Shown: positions 26,814 to 36,462, counted from the first letter of the stretch. The stretch: DNA of 64,000 bases from Desertifilum tharense IPPAS B-1220 (GCF_001746915.1 NZ_MJGC01000051.1:1-64000), one strand, 5' to 3'. Translations and numbers: made by a program. Notes: generated by a model from the sequence alone, not told the origin.

Positions 26814-29075
26814 TTAAAACACCACAACCGGAACTCGCTTATAAGCAGGGGTTCCGGAACGTTTCTCAATTCGGGCTTTGAAAATCGCATTCACTTCCGG
26901 GTAAAACATCAACGCCGCGCCCTCGCGTACCGCCCCAAAAATGACTTCTACATTTTCCATCTTGCCAGCATCGCCTTGAACGGTGACGCGTTGGTGTTCT
27001 TGGAAGTTCGCTTTTTGGGCGTCTTGGCGGTTCATCAAAATGCAATTGCGGTGGGGCATTCCCCGATAGCGATCGCCCTCTTTATACACCACGGTATTAT
27101 GCTGAGAATAGCTGCGCCCCGTCATTAGCGCCACGACTACCCCCTTAGCCGATTCTGGGATACCAAAAGCAGCAGGTTCGGGTAAACTTAACTGGGGTAA
27201 CGGTGTAGCAAACATTTGGGCTTTCCCTGAAGGCGTGGGAAACTTGGGTTCGGTAATAATACGCCCGCCAATCGTAAATTCTTCCTGGGTTGCATCAATC
27301 GTTGCCATTTTCTCAAACCCTGGAATTGTTTGGGCAATCAATTGACGAACATATTGAGTATCTTGGAGTTTGCGCCAGTCGAGGGGAGAAGTCCCAAACA
27401 AGCGATAGGCTAATTCTGTCAGAAACTCCACTTCCGAGATTAAATCCCCTTTGACGTGGGTTTTGCCTTCATCATTGAGGCGGACAAAATTATTCCCCGA
27501 TTCTACTGTGGTTTTATGAGGCGTTTCAAACCGATTGAAGACTGGGATAACAATCGTATTTTCTGCGGCTAACCCGTGAAAATGTCCGAGATTGGGTTTA
27601 GTCGCCAAATAAATAATCGTTTTAATTCTGCCTAATGCGCGTTTGGCTTGGGTTAAATCTGGGTTTGCTGCATAGAGATTACCACCCACACAGATTAAAG
27701 TATCCACATTTCCGCTATCGGCAGCTTCAATTAAAGCACGGGCATCGTAGCCAGGAACCCGACTGAGGGAATGCCCTAAAAGCTTTTCTAACGCGTCTTG
27801 AATCTCTTTCTTTAAGCGAACGGTGACGCCCATTGAACCAAAGCCTTGCACGTTAGAATGGCCTCGGATAGGCATGACTCCCGCCCCCGGTTTGCCCACA
27901 TTCCCCGACAGCAGGGCAGTATTGGCAATGCTGCGAACGTTATCTACGCTATTTTCCTGTTGAGTAATGCCCATCGCCCAAGCAAAGACAACCGCATTTG
28001 AGGTGCCAATCATCCGCGCCGTTACAGTAATCTCTTCATAGGAAATCCCGCAGGTTTGGGTGATGCTATCCCAAGAGGTGGTTTGGGCTTGTTCAACCAC
28101 AGCTTGCCAATTTTCAGTAGAGGCTTGGAGAAAGTCGCGGTTGGCAAATCCTTGTTCTAGCAAAGATTTCTGTAAGCCCACAAAGAGGGCTACATCGCTT
28201 CCCGGTATGGGTTGCAGGTAAACGGAGGAGATATCAGAACCCGCCAGTAGCGATTTGATGGGGAACGCTGGGGAACCGAATTTCACTAACCCCACTTCCA
28301 TCACGGGGTTGATAATAATCACCTTACCACCGCGATCGCGCAGTTGAATTAACTCATTCATCAGGCGCGGATGGTTATAAGACGCATTAGAACCCGTCAA
28401 AACGACGCAATCAGCTTGTTTCAGGCTTTCTAAACTAACAGTGGAGGTTCCCGTACCAAATATCTGCTTTAACCCAACCGTCGAGGGGGCGTGGCACAGG
28501 TCGGAACAATCGGCTAGGTTATTAGAACCCAAAGCCCGAATCATCAATTGTAATAAATAGGCCGCCTCATTGGAAGAACGCCCGGAACTATAGGAAGCGA
28601 CTCGTTCTGGGGGTTGGCGAAAGGCGGTTTCGGCAATTTGATAAACGTCTTCCCAAGCAATCCGTTCGTAATGAGATTTCCCTGCCCTTAGAATAACCGG
28701 AAAACTCCATCGTCCCAAACGATCTGCTTCTAGAGAGGTGAGTTGCTGGAGTTCGGCTAAGGTATGTTGTTCAAAAAACTGAGGAACGATACCCGGTTGC
28801 AATTCAGCCGAAATGGATTCAACGCTTTTCATGCAGCGTTGTAACTTCTCGCCCAGTTCGTTGGTAAAACCGCCCTGTTGTCCCCCAGTTCCCCACGCAC
28901 AAGATAAACAGGCGCTTTTGTGTAACAAGGTTTGCCAAAGCTTTGGCCCTTCTGGGGATAGAGTATGTTCTGCCCAGTATTGCACCGCCGGTAAACCCCC
29001 GCCCTTATCCGGTGTGGCGTCATTGGTTTCATGAAAAGGAGGAATAGGTTGAGGGGCGCTTGGCGTCGGTTCCAT
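26814..29075 (-). CDS. FdhF/YdeP family molybdopterin oxidoreductase
   Basis: A 753-residue molybdopterin enzyme of the YdeP-like branch of formate dehydrogenase-type proteins. An N-terminal SACLSCAWGTGGQQGG segment replaces the usual four-Cys iron-sulfur motif, so a 4Fe-4S cluster is doubtful. YSSGRSSNEAAYLLQL, GSNASYNHPRLM, MPIRGHSNVQGFGSMG and the C-terminal MTGRSYSQHN and MNRQDAQKANFQEHQRV are typical of the bis-MGD binding domains. Substrate is unknown; the E. coli homologue YdeP is linked to acid resistance. The inner start ATG 29075 is preferred to 29126 by family N-terminus. Long repeats lie upstream, so any promoter must be close to the start. Confidence 0.85.
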   Translation of the reverse strand: MEPTPSAPQPIPPFHETNDATPDKGGGLPAVQYWAEHTLSPEGPKLWQTLLHKSACLSCAWGTGGQQGGFTNELGEKLQRCMKSVESISAELQPGIVPQFFEQHTLAELQQLTSLEADRLGRWSFPVILRAGKSHYERIAWEDVYQIAETAFRQPPERVASYSSGRSSNEAAYLLQLMIRALGSNNLADCSDLCHAPSTVGLKQIFGTGTSTVSLESLKQADCVVLTGSNASYNHPRLMNELIQLRDRGGKVIIINPVMEVGLVKFGSPAFPIKSLLAGSDISSVYLQPIPGSDVALFVGLQKSLLEQGFANRDFLQASTENWQAVVEQAQTTSWDSITQTCGISYEEITVTARMIGTSNAVVFAWAMGITQQENSVDNVRSIANTALLSGNVGKPGAGVMPIRGHSNVQGFGSMGVTVRLKKEIQDALEKLLGHSLSRVPGYDARALIEAADSGNVDTLICVGGNLYAANPDLTQAKRALGRIKTIIYLATKPNLGHFHGLAAENTIVIPVFNRFETPHKTTVESGNNFVRLNDEGKTHVKGDLISEVEFLTELAYRLFGTSPLDWRKLQDTQYVRQLIAQTIPGFEKMATIDATQEEFTIGGRIITEPKFPTPSGKAQMFATPLPQLSLPEPAAFGIPESAKGVVVALMTGRSYSQHNTVVYKEGDRYRGMPHRNCILMNRQDAQKANFQEHQRVTVQGDAGKMENVEVIFGAVREGAALMFYPEVNAIFKARIEKRSGTPAYKRVPVVVF

Positions 29076-29213
29076 AACAATCACCGGGAAGACTCTAATC
29101 TTTATGCTACCTCGCTGTTTTCCCAATGCAGACTCAAAATCTAACTCGCGCCATAGCTTAAATTTAACCGAAAGTTAGCTCGACATTGCGATCGCCTTCA
29201 CTATGCTATGGAG

Positions 29214-29440
29214 AGGAAAGAAGAGGGAGTTGGGAATTGGGAGTTAGGAGTTGGGGAAGAAGGGAGTTGGGAATTGGGAGTTAGGGGTTAGGGAAGAAGA
29301 GGATGGGGGGGAAGAAGGGAGTTGGGAATTGGGAGTTAGGGGTTAGGGAAGAAGAGGATGGGGGGATGGGGGGAAACCTCAGACTCAACTACTCTCTTCC
29401 CACTCAGCACTCAGCACTCAGCACTTTGCACTTAGAAGAA
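29214..29440. repeat. STRR arrays between oxidoreductase and pyruvate kinase
   Basis: Units such as GGGAGTTGGGAATTGGGAG, GGGGTTAGGGAAGAAGAGG and, nearer the kinase gene, CACTCAGCACTCAGCACT alternate over about 225 bases. They separate two divergent genes, so promoter elements must lie in or beside the repeats. No gene is present. Confidence 0.85.
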
Positions 29441-29469
29441 ACAGTTTCAACTCAGAACGAAAGCAAACT

Positions 29470-30891
29470 ATGATTTCATCCAATCACCGGACTAAAATTG
29501 TTGCTACCCTAGGCCCTGCAAGTCGGTCGCCTGAAGTCCTCAAGCGTATGGTAGAAGCGGGAATGAGTGTCGCCCGCCTCAACTTTTCTCACGGCAGTTA
29601 TGAAGATCATGCCCAAACGGTTTCTCTGATTCGGACCGTTTCTCGCGAGTTAGATACCCCGATTACGATTTTACAAGACTTACAAGGGCCGAAAATTCGG
29701 GTCGGATATTTACCCAAAGATGAGATTGAGTTAATCGAAGGCGAATTTCTGACGCTAGTCCCTATCGATGAATATGACGAAAGCCCCGATACTGTCTCGA
29801 TTGATTATCCCTATTTAGCAGAGGAAGCCCAACCCGGTACGCAAATCATGTTAGATGATGGTTTGTTGGAACTGGTGGTTTGCGCGGTTCAGGGGAATGC
29901 GGTTCAGTGCCAAATTCTTAAAGGCGGTACCCTGAAAAGTCGTAAGGGGGTTAACTTGCCTAACCTGAATTTGCGCCTTCCTTCGCTGACGGATAAGGAT
30001 AAGCAGGATTTGGAGTTTGGGATTTCTCAAGGGGTGGATTGGGTTTCCCTCAGTTTTATTCGTTCGGCGGAAGATATTCGTTCCCTCAAAGCTTTACTCG
30101 CCCAACACAATGCAGATTTGCCTGTAATTGCCAAACTGGAGAAACCCCAAGCGATTGAAAATCTAGAATCGATTCTCGATGAGTGCGATGGGGTGATGGT
30201 GGCTAGGGGCGATTTGGGGGTGGAGGTACGCCCCGAAAAGGTGCCGATGATTCAAAAGCATATTATTCGCCGCTGCAATCATCGCGGTTTACCCGTGATT
30301 ACGGCGACTCAGATGCTAGAAAGCATGATTCACAATCCCCGCCCCACGCGGGCTGAGGCTAGCGATGTGGCGAACGCGATTGTTGATGGCACCGATGCGG
30401 TGATGCTGTCGGGAGAGTCGGCGGTGGGGGCTTACCCGGTACATGCGGTAGAAATTATGGCGCGGATTGCATCGGAGGTGGAAAAGGATGTGGTGTTCGA
30501 CAATCTGCCACCCGCCGATACGGATGAAACCCACGCCATTAGCGAAGCGTTAAATGTGATTGACAAAATCGTGAATTTGCGCTGTGTTGTGGCGTTTACC
30601 AGTAGCGGCTACAGCGCGATGCTTGCTTCTGGGGAACGCCCGAAGGTGCCTGTGGTGGCGCTAACGCCAAATATTAAGGTCTATCACCGTTTAAACCTGA
30701 TTTGGGGGGTGAAGCCGTTGTGGATTGATTATGAGGTGACTTCGTTTGAGGATGTGATTAAGCAAGCCGAAGCTTGTTTGCTGGAACGGAATTTGGCGAT
30801 TAAGGGCGATCGCATTTTAATTATGGGCGGTATCCCGATGAGTATCGCAGGCGGCACTAATTTCCTGAAAATTCACAAAATCCCAGATTAA
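29470..30891 (+). CDS. pyk: Pyruvate kinase
   Basis: A 473-residue pyruvate kinase, converting phosphoenolpyruvate and ADP to pyruvate and ATP. Visible motifs are [13 protein letters not shown] at the start, [11 protein letters not shown], the catalytic [24 protein letters not shown] and [27 protein letters not shown]. The C-terminal regulatory domain is present, but the extra PEP-utiliser-like domain found in some cyanobacterial forms of about 590 residues is absent. The gene is monocistronic; the hairpin after it mainly serves the opposite strand. Confidence 0.95.
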   Translation: MISSNHRTKIVATLGPASRSPEVLKRMVEAGMSVARLNFSHGSYEDHAQTVSLIRTVSRELDTPITILQDLQGPKIRVGYLPKDEIELIEGEFLTLVPIDEYDESPDTVSIDYPYLAEEAQPGTQIMLDDGLLELVVCAVQGNAVQCQILKGGTLKSRKGVNLPNLNLRLPSLTDKDKQDLEFGISQGVDWVSLSFIRSAEDIRSLKALLAQHNADLPVIAKLEKPQAIENLESILDECDGVMVARGDLGVEVRPEKVPMIQKHIIRRCNHRGLPVITATQMLESMIHNPRPTRAEASDVANAIVDGTDAVMLSGESAVGAYPVHAVEIMARIASEVEKDVVFDNLPPADTDETHAISEALNVIDKIVNLRCVVAFTSSGYSAMLASGERPKVPVVALTPNIKVYHRLNLIWGVKPLWIDYEVTSFEDVIKQAEACLLERNLAIKGDRILIMGGIPMSIAGGTNFLKIHKIPD

Positions 30892-30906
30892 AAAGTCCCC
30901 AATAAG

Positions 30907-30944
30907 CAAAACCCAACCTGTTTTTGCGTTCAGGTTGGGTAAAT
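30907..30944 (-). terminator. Terminator of the ssl1498-like gene, possibly shared
   Basis: ACCCAACCTG at 30911-30920 pairs perfectly with CAGGTTGGGT at 30931-30940. On the minus strand it is followed by TTTTGCTTATT, as expected for an intrinsic terminator of the small gene ending at 30996. On the plus strand the U run is poor, so termination of pyk by it is less certain. Confidence 0.75.
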
Positions 30945-30995
30945 CCCACTATGCATGATGCAACGAGACTTGAGGTTGATGACGGAGTAAAACAC

Positions 30996-31166
30996 TTAGC
31001 TGACGGCAAAACTGGTTAATAGTAGGAAACCGACTAGTAAGACTGCGATCGCACCTTGGAGCATGTAGCGTTGTTGCTGTTCGAGGGAAGGATACTCTGC
31101 GTAGTAAAGCTTAGGTTCGGCGGCGTAGTTGTTGAGAGTTCCTTCGTTGTTGATGGTAGTGTACAT
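30996..31166 (-). CDS. ssl1498 family light-harvesting-like small membrane protein
   Basis: A 56-residue protein starting MYTTINNEGTLNNYAAEPK and containing YYAEYPSLEQQQRYMLQGA, then one membrane helix (about residues 38-55). It matches the small Hlip/chlorophyll-binding-like proteins named after Synechocystis ssl1498, thought to sit in thylakoid membranes; the exact role is unknown. The gene has a consensus promoter, a GGAG ribosome site eight bases before ATG and its own terminator, so it is an independent, probably well expressed unit. Confidence 0.85.
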   Translation of the reverse strand: MYTTINNEGTLNNYAAEPKLYYAEYPSLEQQQRYMLQGAIAVLLVGFLLLTSFAVS

Positions 31167-31210
31167 CTTTGGCACTCCGTTTTGTTTCCCTTTGTTTCCT
31201 TATGTAAAGA

Positions 31211-31239
31211 ATAGTAACAATTACAAAAGCACATGTCAA
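31211..31239 (-). promoter_or_regulatory. Sigma-70-type promoter of the ssl1498-like gene
   Basis: On the minus strand TTGACA (31239-31234) and TACTAT (31216-31211) are separated by 17 bases, close to the ideal group 1 sigma promoter. Transcription would start near 31204, giving a leader of about 38 bases. Confidence 0.7.
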
Positions 31240-31299
31240 CCTATTCCCCAAGTCATGATATAGGGATTGCTTTGAGGAATGATAGGCAAAGCCAATCTA

Positions 31300-31374
31300 T
31301 AGCAAAGTGCTGAGTTAAAACCGAGTGAGTCTCATCCTCTGAGCCGTTCAGTCTGTCCTCACCTTACTGAGTAC
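31300..31374. repeat. Dispersed repeat, copy A
   Basis: A 75-base sequence beginning TAGCAAAGTGCTGAGTTAAA. It differs at only 8 of 75 positions from copy C at 62685-62759, and a more diverged copy B lies at 54682. All three are intergenic and in the same orientation relative to the plus strand. Confidence 0.8.
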
Positions 31375-31420
31375 AGCTATATTAGCTGCGTAGGGATTGC
31401 CAGCCTCGGTAGTTTAGCCT

Positions 31421-32494
31421 CTACCGTCCGAAACCTTTTCCAGAGGTGGATTTTTCCCAAATTAATAACTCGCCGTTCTTTCCTCCGGCGGCAAGTTGTT
31501 TGCCTTGGGGATGCCAGGTTAAACAAGAGAAACCCGCGCCTACACCCTGTAGGGTTTGGGTGAGTTGGGAGGCTTTTTGCCAAAGACATAATTCTCCGGC
31601 TTCATCGCTGGAGGCGAGGAGGAGAGAACGGGGTTGAAAGGCGATCGCGCTGACGATTCCGGTATGCTGCTCTAAGAGTCGCCCTTGCCAACCGAGGTTA
31701 TCGTCGGCTTGTTTTTCCCACACGACTGCGCCTTCTGCACTGGCGGCGACGAGTAAGGGCGCATTGTTTGCCGCTTTCACCTGACTCCACGCTAAGGCCC
31801 GCACCTTTCCAGGAAAACCGCGCATCACCCAAGGATAAGGACTCCCCCATTGGGTGACCACTAGGGTGTTATCGAGATTTCCCGCCGCGAGATATTCCCC
31901 GTTAGGCGACCAAGCAAGACTGCAACTGGCAGAAGGGATAACGAGGGTTTCAGGGTCGTCGTCCCAGTCGGAAGCTGACCAGATTTTAACGCCTTGGTAT
32001 CCGGCGATCGCTAAATCTTCAACAATCGGGTGCCATGCGATCGCGCTGACGGATGAGGCTTCAAAGTTCAAGGTAACAACCACTTCTTGGGTTTGGGCAT
32101 CCCAAACTTGCACGTAGCGCCCATAGCTAAAGGCTAGATGGGGACGGTGGGGACTCCAGGCGAGGTGTTCCACCCAGGCGGAATTATGTTCTAAGTTTGC
32201 AACCAATTCCCACTCAGGAAGCTGCCAAATAAGCAGGCGGCCATCTTGTCCCCCGGAAGCGAAGTAGCGCCCATCAGCAGAAAAGGCGATCGCATTGACC
32301 GCATCTTGATGGTTAGGGGTGAGGGGTTGCAGCTTGCCGTTTTGCCACAGGGCGATCGCACCTTCTGCGGTACTAATGGCTAGGGTTTGCCCGTTGGGGG
32401 AATAGGCGATCGCGGTGACATATTCGCTGAACTGGGTTTGATACGCCAGTTGGGAGATCGGTGCAGCTTTGGAATTGCGGCTTAAACCATACAC
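31421..32494 (-). CDS. WD40 repeat protein
   Basis: About 357 residues forming a probable seven-bladed beta propeller. Blade endings such as GAIALWQNG, GRLLIWQLPEW, RYVQVWDAQTQ, GVKIWSASDW, GAVVWEKQ, GELCLWQKA and GELLIWEKS can be counted. Such propellers are protein-binding scaffolds. The start is taken as GTG 32494, which has a GAGGA ribosome site and overlaps the end of the COG0523 GTPase gene by 13 bases; the frame could also start at 32581. Close overlap suggests an operon with the GTPase and thus possible zinc control, which is inference. Confidence 0.82.
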   Translation of the reverse strand: MYGLSRNSKAAPISQLAYQTQFSEYVTAIAYSPNGQTLAISTAEGAIALWQNGKLQPLTPNHQDAVNAIAFSADGRYFASGGQDGRLLIWQLPEWELVANLEHNSAWVEHLAWSPHRPHLAFSYGRYVQVWDAQTQEVVVTLNFEASSVSAIAWHPIVEDLAIAGYQGVKIWSASDWDDDPETLVIPSASCSLAWSPNGEYLAAGNLDNTLVVTQWGSPYPWVMRGFPGKVRALAWSQVKAANNAPLLVAASAEGAVVWEKQADDNLGWQGRLLEQHTGIVSAIAFQPRSLLLASSDEAGELCLWQKASQLTQTLQGVGAGFSCLTWHPQGKQLAAGGKNGELLIWEKSTSGKGFGR

Positions 32495-33435
32495 TGGCGA
32501 AAGTCCTCTTTCAGTTGGCTGGCATTCAGGTGACGCCCAATAAAGACTAGTTCGTTTTTGCGGGTTTCCGTTGGCTTCCAAGGGCGATCGCGGGTGCCGT
32601 CAAAGAGCATATGCACCCCTTGAAACACAAAACGATGGTCTTCTCCGGCAATGTTGAGGATGCCTTTCATTCTAAAAATATCGGGCCCTTGGGTGCGTAA
32701 CAGTTCGCTAATCCATTGGTTTAGTTTGTCGCCGTCGAGTTCTCCGGGTTCTGCGATCGCCACTGAACCCACGGTTTCATCATGTTCGTGGGCGTCTTCG
32801 CTGAGAAATTGGGGGTCTACTTCTAAGGCGCGTTGCAGATCGAAGGCTTGCACGCCTAGCAAAGCCTCCATTTCTAGATAGGCATTTTGGGTGCGATAAA
32901 TTTTGGCGATCGCATTCATTGCCCGAATCCGGTTTTCGAGTTCTGTCAATTCGTCGGGGCTGACTAAATCCACTTTATTCAGCAAAATAATATCGGCAAA
33001 CGCAATCTGTTCTTGGGCTTCATCCGCTTCCCAATGCTGATGAATGTGTTTGGCATCCACCACTGTCACCACCGCATCTAGCGAGAGTTTATCCCGCATA
33101 TCGTCATCCATAAAAAAGGTTTGAATCACTGGGGCCGGATCGGCTAAACCCGTGGTTTCAATCACCAAATGGTCAAATTGATTGCGCCGCTTCATCAAAT
33201 TGCCGATAATCCGAATTAAATCGCCGCGCACGGTGCAACAAATACACCCGTTATTCATCTCAAAAATTTCTTCGTCAGCATCAATCACCAATTGATTGTC
33301 AATTCCCACTTCGCCAAATTCGTTGACGATAACGGCGACCTTCTTCCCATGTTCATAGGTGAGGATGCGGTTAAGGAGGGTGGTTTTTCCCGCACCCAAA
33401 TACCCGGTTAAAACCGTTACAGGCACTCGATCCAT
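32482..33435 (-). CDS. CobW/COG0523 family GTPase, likely zinc-related
   Basis: A 317-residue G3E GTPase. Walker A is GYLGAGKTTLLNR, the family metal motif CxCC is in GCICCTVRGDL, ETTGLADPAP follows, and the guanine specificity motif is NKVDLV. The C-terminal CobW domain starts after residue about 225, and a His-rich linker DAHEHDE may bind metal. COG0523 proteins act as metal chaperones; several cyanobacterial members are under Zur control and induced by zinc shortage. The gene is divergent from znuC-znuB, with the Zur-type palindrome 77 bases upstream of its start. Confidence 0.9.
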   Translation of the reverse strand: MDRVPVTVLTGYLGAGKTTLLNRILTYEHGKKVAVIVNEFGEVGIDNQLVIDADEEIFEMNNGCICCTVRGDLIRIIGNLMKRRNQFDHLVIETTGLADPAPVIQTFFMDDDMRDKLSLDAVVTVVDAKHIHQHWEADEAQEQIAFADIILLNKVDLVSPDELTELENRIRAMNAIAKIYRTQNAYLEMEALLGVQAFDLQRALEVDPQFLSEDAHEHDETVGSVAIAEPGELDGDKLNQWISELLRTQGPDIFRMKGILNIAGEDHRFVFQGVHMLFDGTRDRPWKPTETRKNELVFIGRHLNASQLKEDFRQCMV

Positions 33436-33511
33436 TTCAGTTTTCCTTCCCTGCGGCTGTGCAAAGTCTTTGGTTAGGGCAAGCTGAGTTTGACAGTCAA
33501 AAGCTTGGCTA

Positions 33512-33526
33512 TGATAATGATTATCA
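33512..33526. promoter_or_regulatory. Zur-type operator between the GTPase and znuC
   Basis: TGATAATGATTATCA is a perfect 7-1-7 palindrome and equals the known cyanobacterial Zur box pattern TGATAATnATTATCA. It lies 20 bases before the znuC ATG and 77 before the GTPase start, well placed to repress both when zinc is sufficient. A Fur site is a less likely reading, given the zinc-type genes. Confidence 0.88.
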
Positions 33527-33545
33527 CTCTTGGATAATACCTTTT

Positions 33546-34274
33546 ATGTTAGAGGTTCTGCATCTCGCAGTCAACTACCGAGGAACTGCGGCGCTAGAAA
33601 ACATCAGCTTTAGCCTCAATCCGGGGCAAGTTGTCGGCGTCATTGGTCCCAACGGTGCGGGAAAAAGCACGATGATTAAAGCGATTTTGGGACTCATCCC
33701 CAAACGTCAAGGGATTATCCGCTATCGCAACCAAGCCTTATCGCGCCAATTATCTCAGGTTGCTTACGTACCGCAGCGATCGCAAATTGACTGGGACTAT
33801 CCAATTACCGTCAAAAACGTAGTAATGATGGGACGAACCCGCCACACCGGATGGTTGCGTTCCCCCTCTCGCGCCTCCAAAGCCATCGTTCAAGCCGCTT
33901 TAGAACGGGTGGGAATGTGGGAATTCAGACATCGCCAAATTGGAGAACTCTCTGGGGGACAGCAGCAGCGCGTCTTTTTAGCCCAATCTTTAGCCCAAGA
34001 AGCCGATTTATTCTTCTTTGACGAACCGTTTGTGGGCATTGATAAGACCACAGAAACCATTATTTTTAACATCTTTGACGAACTCAAAACCGCCGGAAAA
34101 ACCCTATTAGTAGTCGGTCATGACTTAGGGGAAGCCGCCCGTCAATACGACCGCTTTTTACTCTTGAATAAATATTTAATTGCCCAAGGTTCAAAATCAG
34201 AGGTCATTACTTCACAAAACCTGCAACAAGCCTACGGCGATTCTGTTTTGTGGCAGTTAACAGCCGATCGCTAA
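33546..34274 (+). CDS. znuC: Zinc ABC transporter ATP-binding protein
   Basis: A 242-residue ABC ATPase. Walker A GPNGAGKST, signature LSGGQQQR and Walker B DLFFFDEPF are present. It belongs to the metal-uptake group (ZnuC/MntA-like). ATG 33546 is chosen because the frame upstream to 33459 runs through the Zur box. Zinc rather than manganese is favoured by the operator and by the divergent COG0523 gene. The permease follows 51 bases later. The binding protein ZnuA is not in the window and must be encoded elsewhere. Confidence 0.87.
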   Translation: MLEVLHLAVNYRGTAALENISFSLNPGQVVGVIGPNGAGKSTMIKAILGLIPKRQGIIRYRNQALSRQLSQVAYVPQRSQIDWDYPITVKNVVMMGRTRHTGWLRSPSRASKAIVQAALERVGMWEFRHRQIGELSGGQQQRVFLAQSLAQEADLFFFDEPFVGIDKTTETIIFNIFDELKTAGKTLLVVGHDLGEAARQYDRFLLLNKYLIAQGSKSEVITSQNLQQAYGDSVLWQLTADR

Positions 34275-34325
34275 AGGGATATAGAAGTTTAATTTTGTAA
34301 TTTTGACACTCAAAAATAGACAAGT

Positions 34326-35153
34326 ATGATTCACATTATTACCGATCCGCTGAGTTTTGGATTTATGCAAAATGCGATCGCGGTCGCAATTTTGCTAGGA
34401 ATTCTCTGTTCTGTAGTGGGGAGTTTTTTAATTGTCCAACAAATGGGATTATTAGGAGATGCGATCGCCCATGCAGTTTTACCCGGTTTAGTGATTGCCT
34501 TTCATCTAGGAATTGATATCTTCGTTGGGGCCTTATTTTCTGGAATGCTAAGTACCTTAGTCATTGCGGGGATACAATCTCAATCGCGCATTAAAGTAGA
34601 TGCTGCGATGGCTTTAGTTTTCTCCGGTTTCCTTTCTTTAGGAATTCTCTTAATTACCGTACTCAGAAGCCGCCTAGACTTACATGGCTTTCTATTTGGC
34701 GATATTCTAGCCGTTACCCACGAGGATGTAATGCGGACTTTAGGGATAACCTTATTTGTCCTTATTTTAGTAAAACTTTTTTATAAAGAACTGCTATTTT
34801 ACACCTTCAACCCCTTGGGGGCGCGAGCAATTGGGCTACCCGTGCGTTGGATTCATTTTGGCTTAATTTCTGCCATTACTTTAACCATTATTGCCAGTTT
34901 GCAAGCTGTAGGCGTAATCTTAGTAGTTTCTTTATTAATTGGCCCTGGAATTAGCGCCTATCTGTGGGTCAAGGAACTGCATCACATGATGATTTTAGGG
35001 GCTATCTTTGGGGCCTTCAGTAGTATTATTGGGATGTATTTGAGCTACTATTGGGATGTTCCCTCTGGGGCTGCGATCGCACTCAGCACGATTGCGCTAT
35101 TTCTGATTACCCTCTTTTTAAGCCCAACCCAAGGTATTCTCACCCGTCGGTGA
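34326..35153 (+). CDS. znuB: Zinc ABC transporter permease
   Basis: A 275-residue membrane protein of the ABC-3 metal permease family with about eight hydrophobic helices. LIVQQMGLLGDAIAHAVLPGL is the typical conserved segment. It works with ZnuC to import zinc. The last codons and the TGA stop (35151-35153) sit exactly at the junction with the third TnpB element (GTGACATCC), so the element may have replaced the original C-terminal end; the length is nevertheless within the family range. Confidence 0.88.
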   Translation: MIHIITDPLSFGFMQNAIAVAILLGILCSVVGSFLIVQQMGLLGDAIAHAVLPGLVIAFHLGIDIFVGALFSGMLSTLVIAGIQSQSRIKVDAAMALVFSGFLSLGILLITVLRSRLDLHGFLFGDILAVTHEDVMRTLGITLFVLILVKLFYKELLFYTFNPLGARAIGLPVRWIHFGLISAITLTIIASLQAVGVILVVSLLIGPGISAYLWVKELHHMMILGAIFGAFSSIIGMYLSYYWDVPSGAAIALSTIALFLITLFLSPTQGILTRR

Positions 35154-35159
35154 CATCCT

Positions 35160-35189
35160 CCCCCACTAAATCAAAGATTATAGTGGGGG
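35160..35189 (-). other. Right-end hairpin of the third TnpB element
   Basis: CCCCCACTA pairs with TAGTGGGGG around AATCAAAGATTA, matching the right-end hairpin of copy 1 with compensatory changes in the stem. It is the likely 3' part of the guide RNA, with the guide read from the end of znuB. Confidence 0.65.
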
Positions 35190-35198
35190 CTTCCCAAA

Positions 35199-36462
35199 TC
35201 ACTTTGAGAGTTTCCTGGTTTTTCCTTTAGGGGATTTCGCCACTTGCCTAGATGGAGATTTCTCTACCATCCCCGGTAGTTCGACTGCACAGGCTGTTTC
35301 CGTTCCCGTCTGCCCAACGGTACTAATTAGCTTGACTCCTCTGTTTCTAATATTCTGACCTGCTGCTACATCCCTATCTGTTTTGTATCCACAATGAGGA
35401 CAGTCATGGACTCTAACACTCAGGTCTTTTCTGACTTCGCCACCGCATTCGGGACAGGTTTGAGAAGTCCCCCTAGCATCGACTTCACTAAAGAACTTTC
35501 CCCGTTTCCAGCACACATACTTGACGATGCTTCTGAACTGTCCAAATGCAGCATCAAGCATATGCTTCCCAAACATCCCTTTAGCGCTGGTTCGATAGTC
35601 CAAATCTTCCATGAAGACCATATCACCAGCGTCACAAAGGCTATGGGCTTGCTTAAAGTGAAAGTCCGATCTTGTGTTGCCAATTTGGTGATGAAGTCTA
35701 GCAACTTTGATACGCTGTTTCTCGTAGTTTTTAGACCGCTTCTGTTTTCTCGACAATCTACGTTGCAGCAATTTCAGCTTGCCTTGCAGTTGCTTGAAAA
35801 ATAAGGGTGGTTTTACGAGAACGCCGTCACTGGTTGCCAGGAACTTTTCCAACCCAACATCAACACCGATGGGATGACCATGCGGTATTGGGTCGGGAAC
35901 GTTGACATCACATTGCAAACTAATAGATGCATACCATCTGTCCGCCTTCCTCAAGATTCGTACCTGCTTAATCACAAATCCAGCAGGGATGGGTCGATGC
36001 AAGTTAAGTGGGATTGTCCCAATCTTGGGCAATTTAATATGCAAGTTTGTTACTGGGTTTTCCTTGAATTGAGGAAACAGCAACGACTTGAATTGCCCGA
36101 ACTTTTTGAATCTGGGGAAGCCAAAACCTCTCTGTTGAAAGTATTCCCAACCTCTCTGCAACTGTTTAATAGCTTGCTGAAGGACTTGGGAAGGAACTTC
36201 GCTCAATTTAGGAAAATTCTTCTTGGCTTTGGGTAAGTTGTTGAGTTGCTGAATAACGCCTGGAAACTTCAGCTCAGGAGAGAGAATATACTCTTTCTCA
36301 AGGGAGCATCTGTCTACCAAGCACTTGCGACTATTGCACCAATCCTTGATCTCCCGAAGCGCATAGTTATAAGCGCCTCGACAGATTTCCATCCACTCAA
36401 TCAGTGTTTGCTGTTGAGCGGTATCTGGATAGATTCGGAGTTCGGTAGTTCAGTGTCAGCAT
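35199..36462 (-). pseudogene. tnpB: TnpB with N-terminal frameshift (copy 3)
   Basis: From ATG 36462 the frame reads MLTLNY and then shifts: seven bases stand where copy 1 has six (around 36440-36448), after which RIYPDTAQQQTLIEW continues in another frame to the end. Without the shift the protein would be about 420 residues; the longest uninterrupted protein starts at ATG 36392 and has 397 residues. The RuvC residues (GVDVGLEKFL, MVFMEDLDYR, KTDRDVAAGQNI) and zinc finger (CPECGGE, CPHCGYK) are intact. Loss of the first strand may impair guide-RNA binding; the open frame suggests the mutation is recent. Confidence 0.78.

Noticed and set aside
33512..33526. Fur (iron) box
   Set aside because: The palindrome could fit Fur loosely, but it equals the Zur consensus exactly and is flanked by zinc-type genes.
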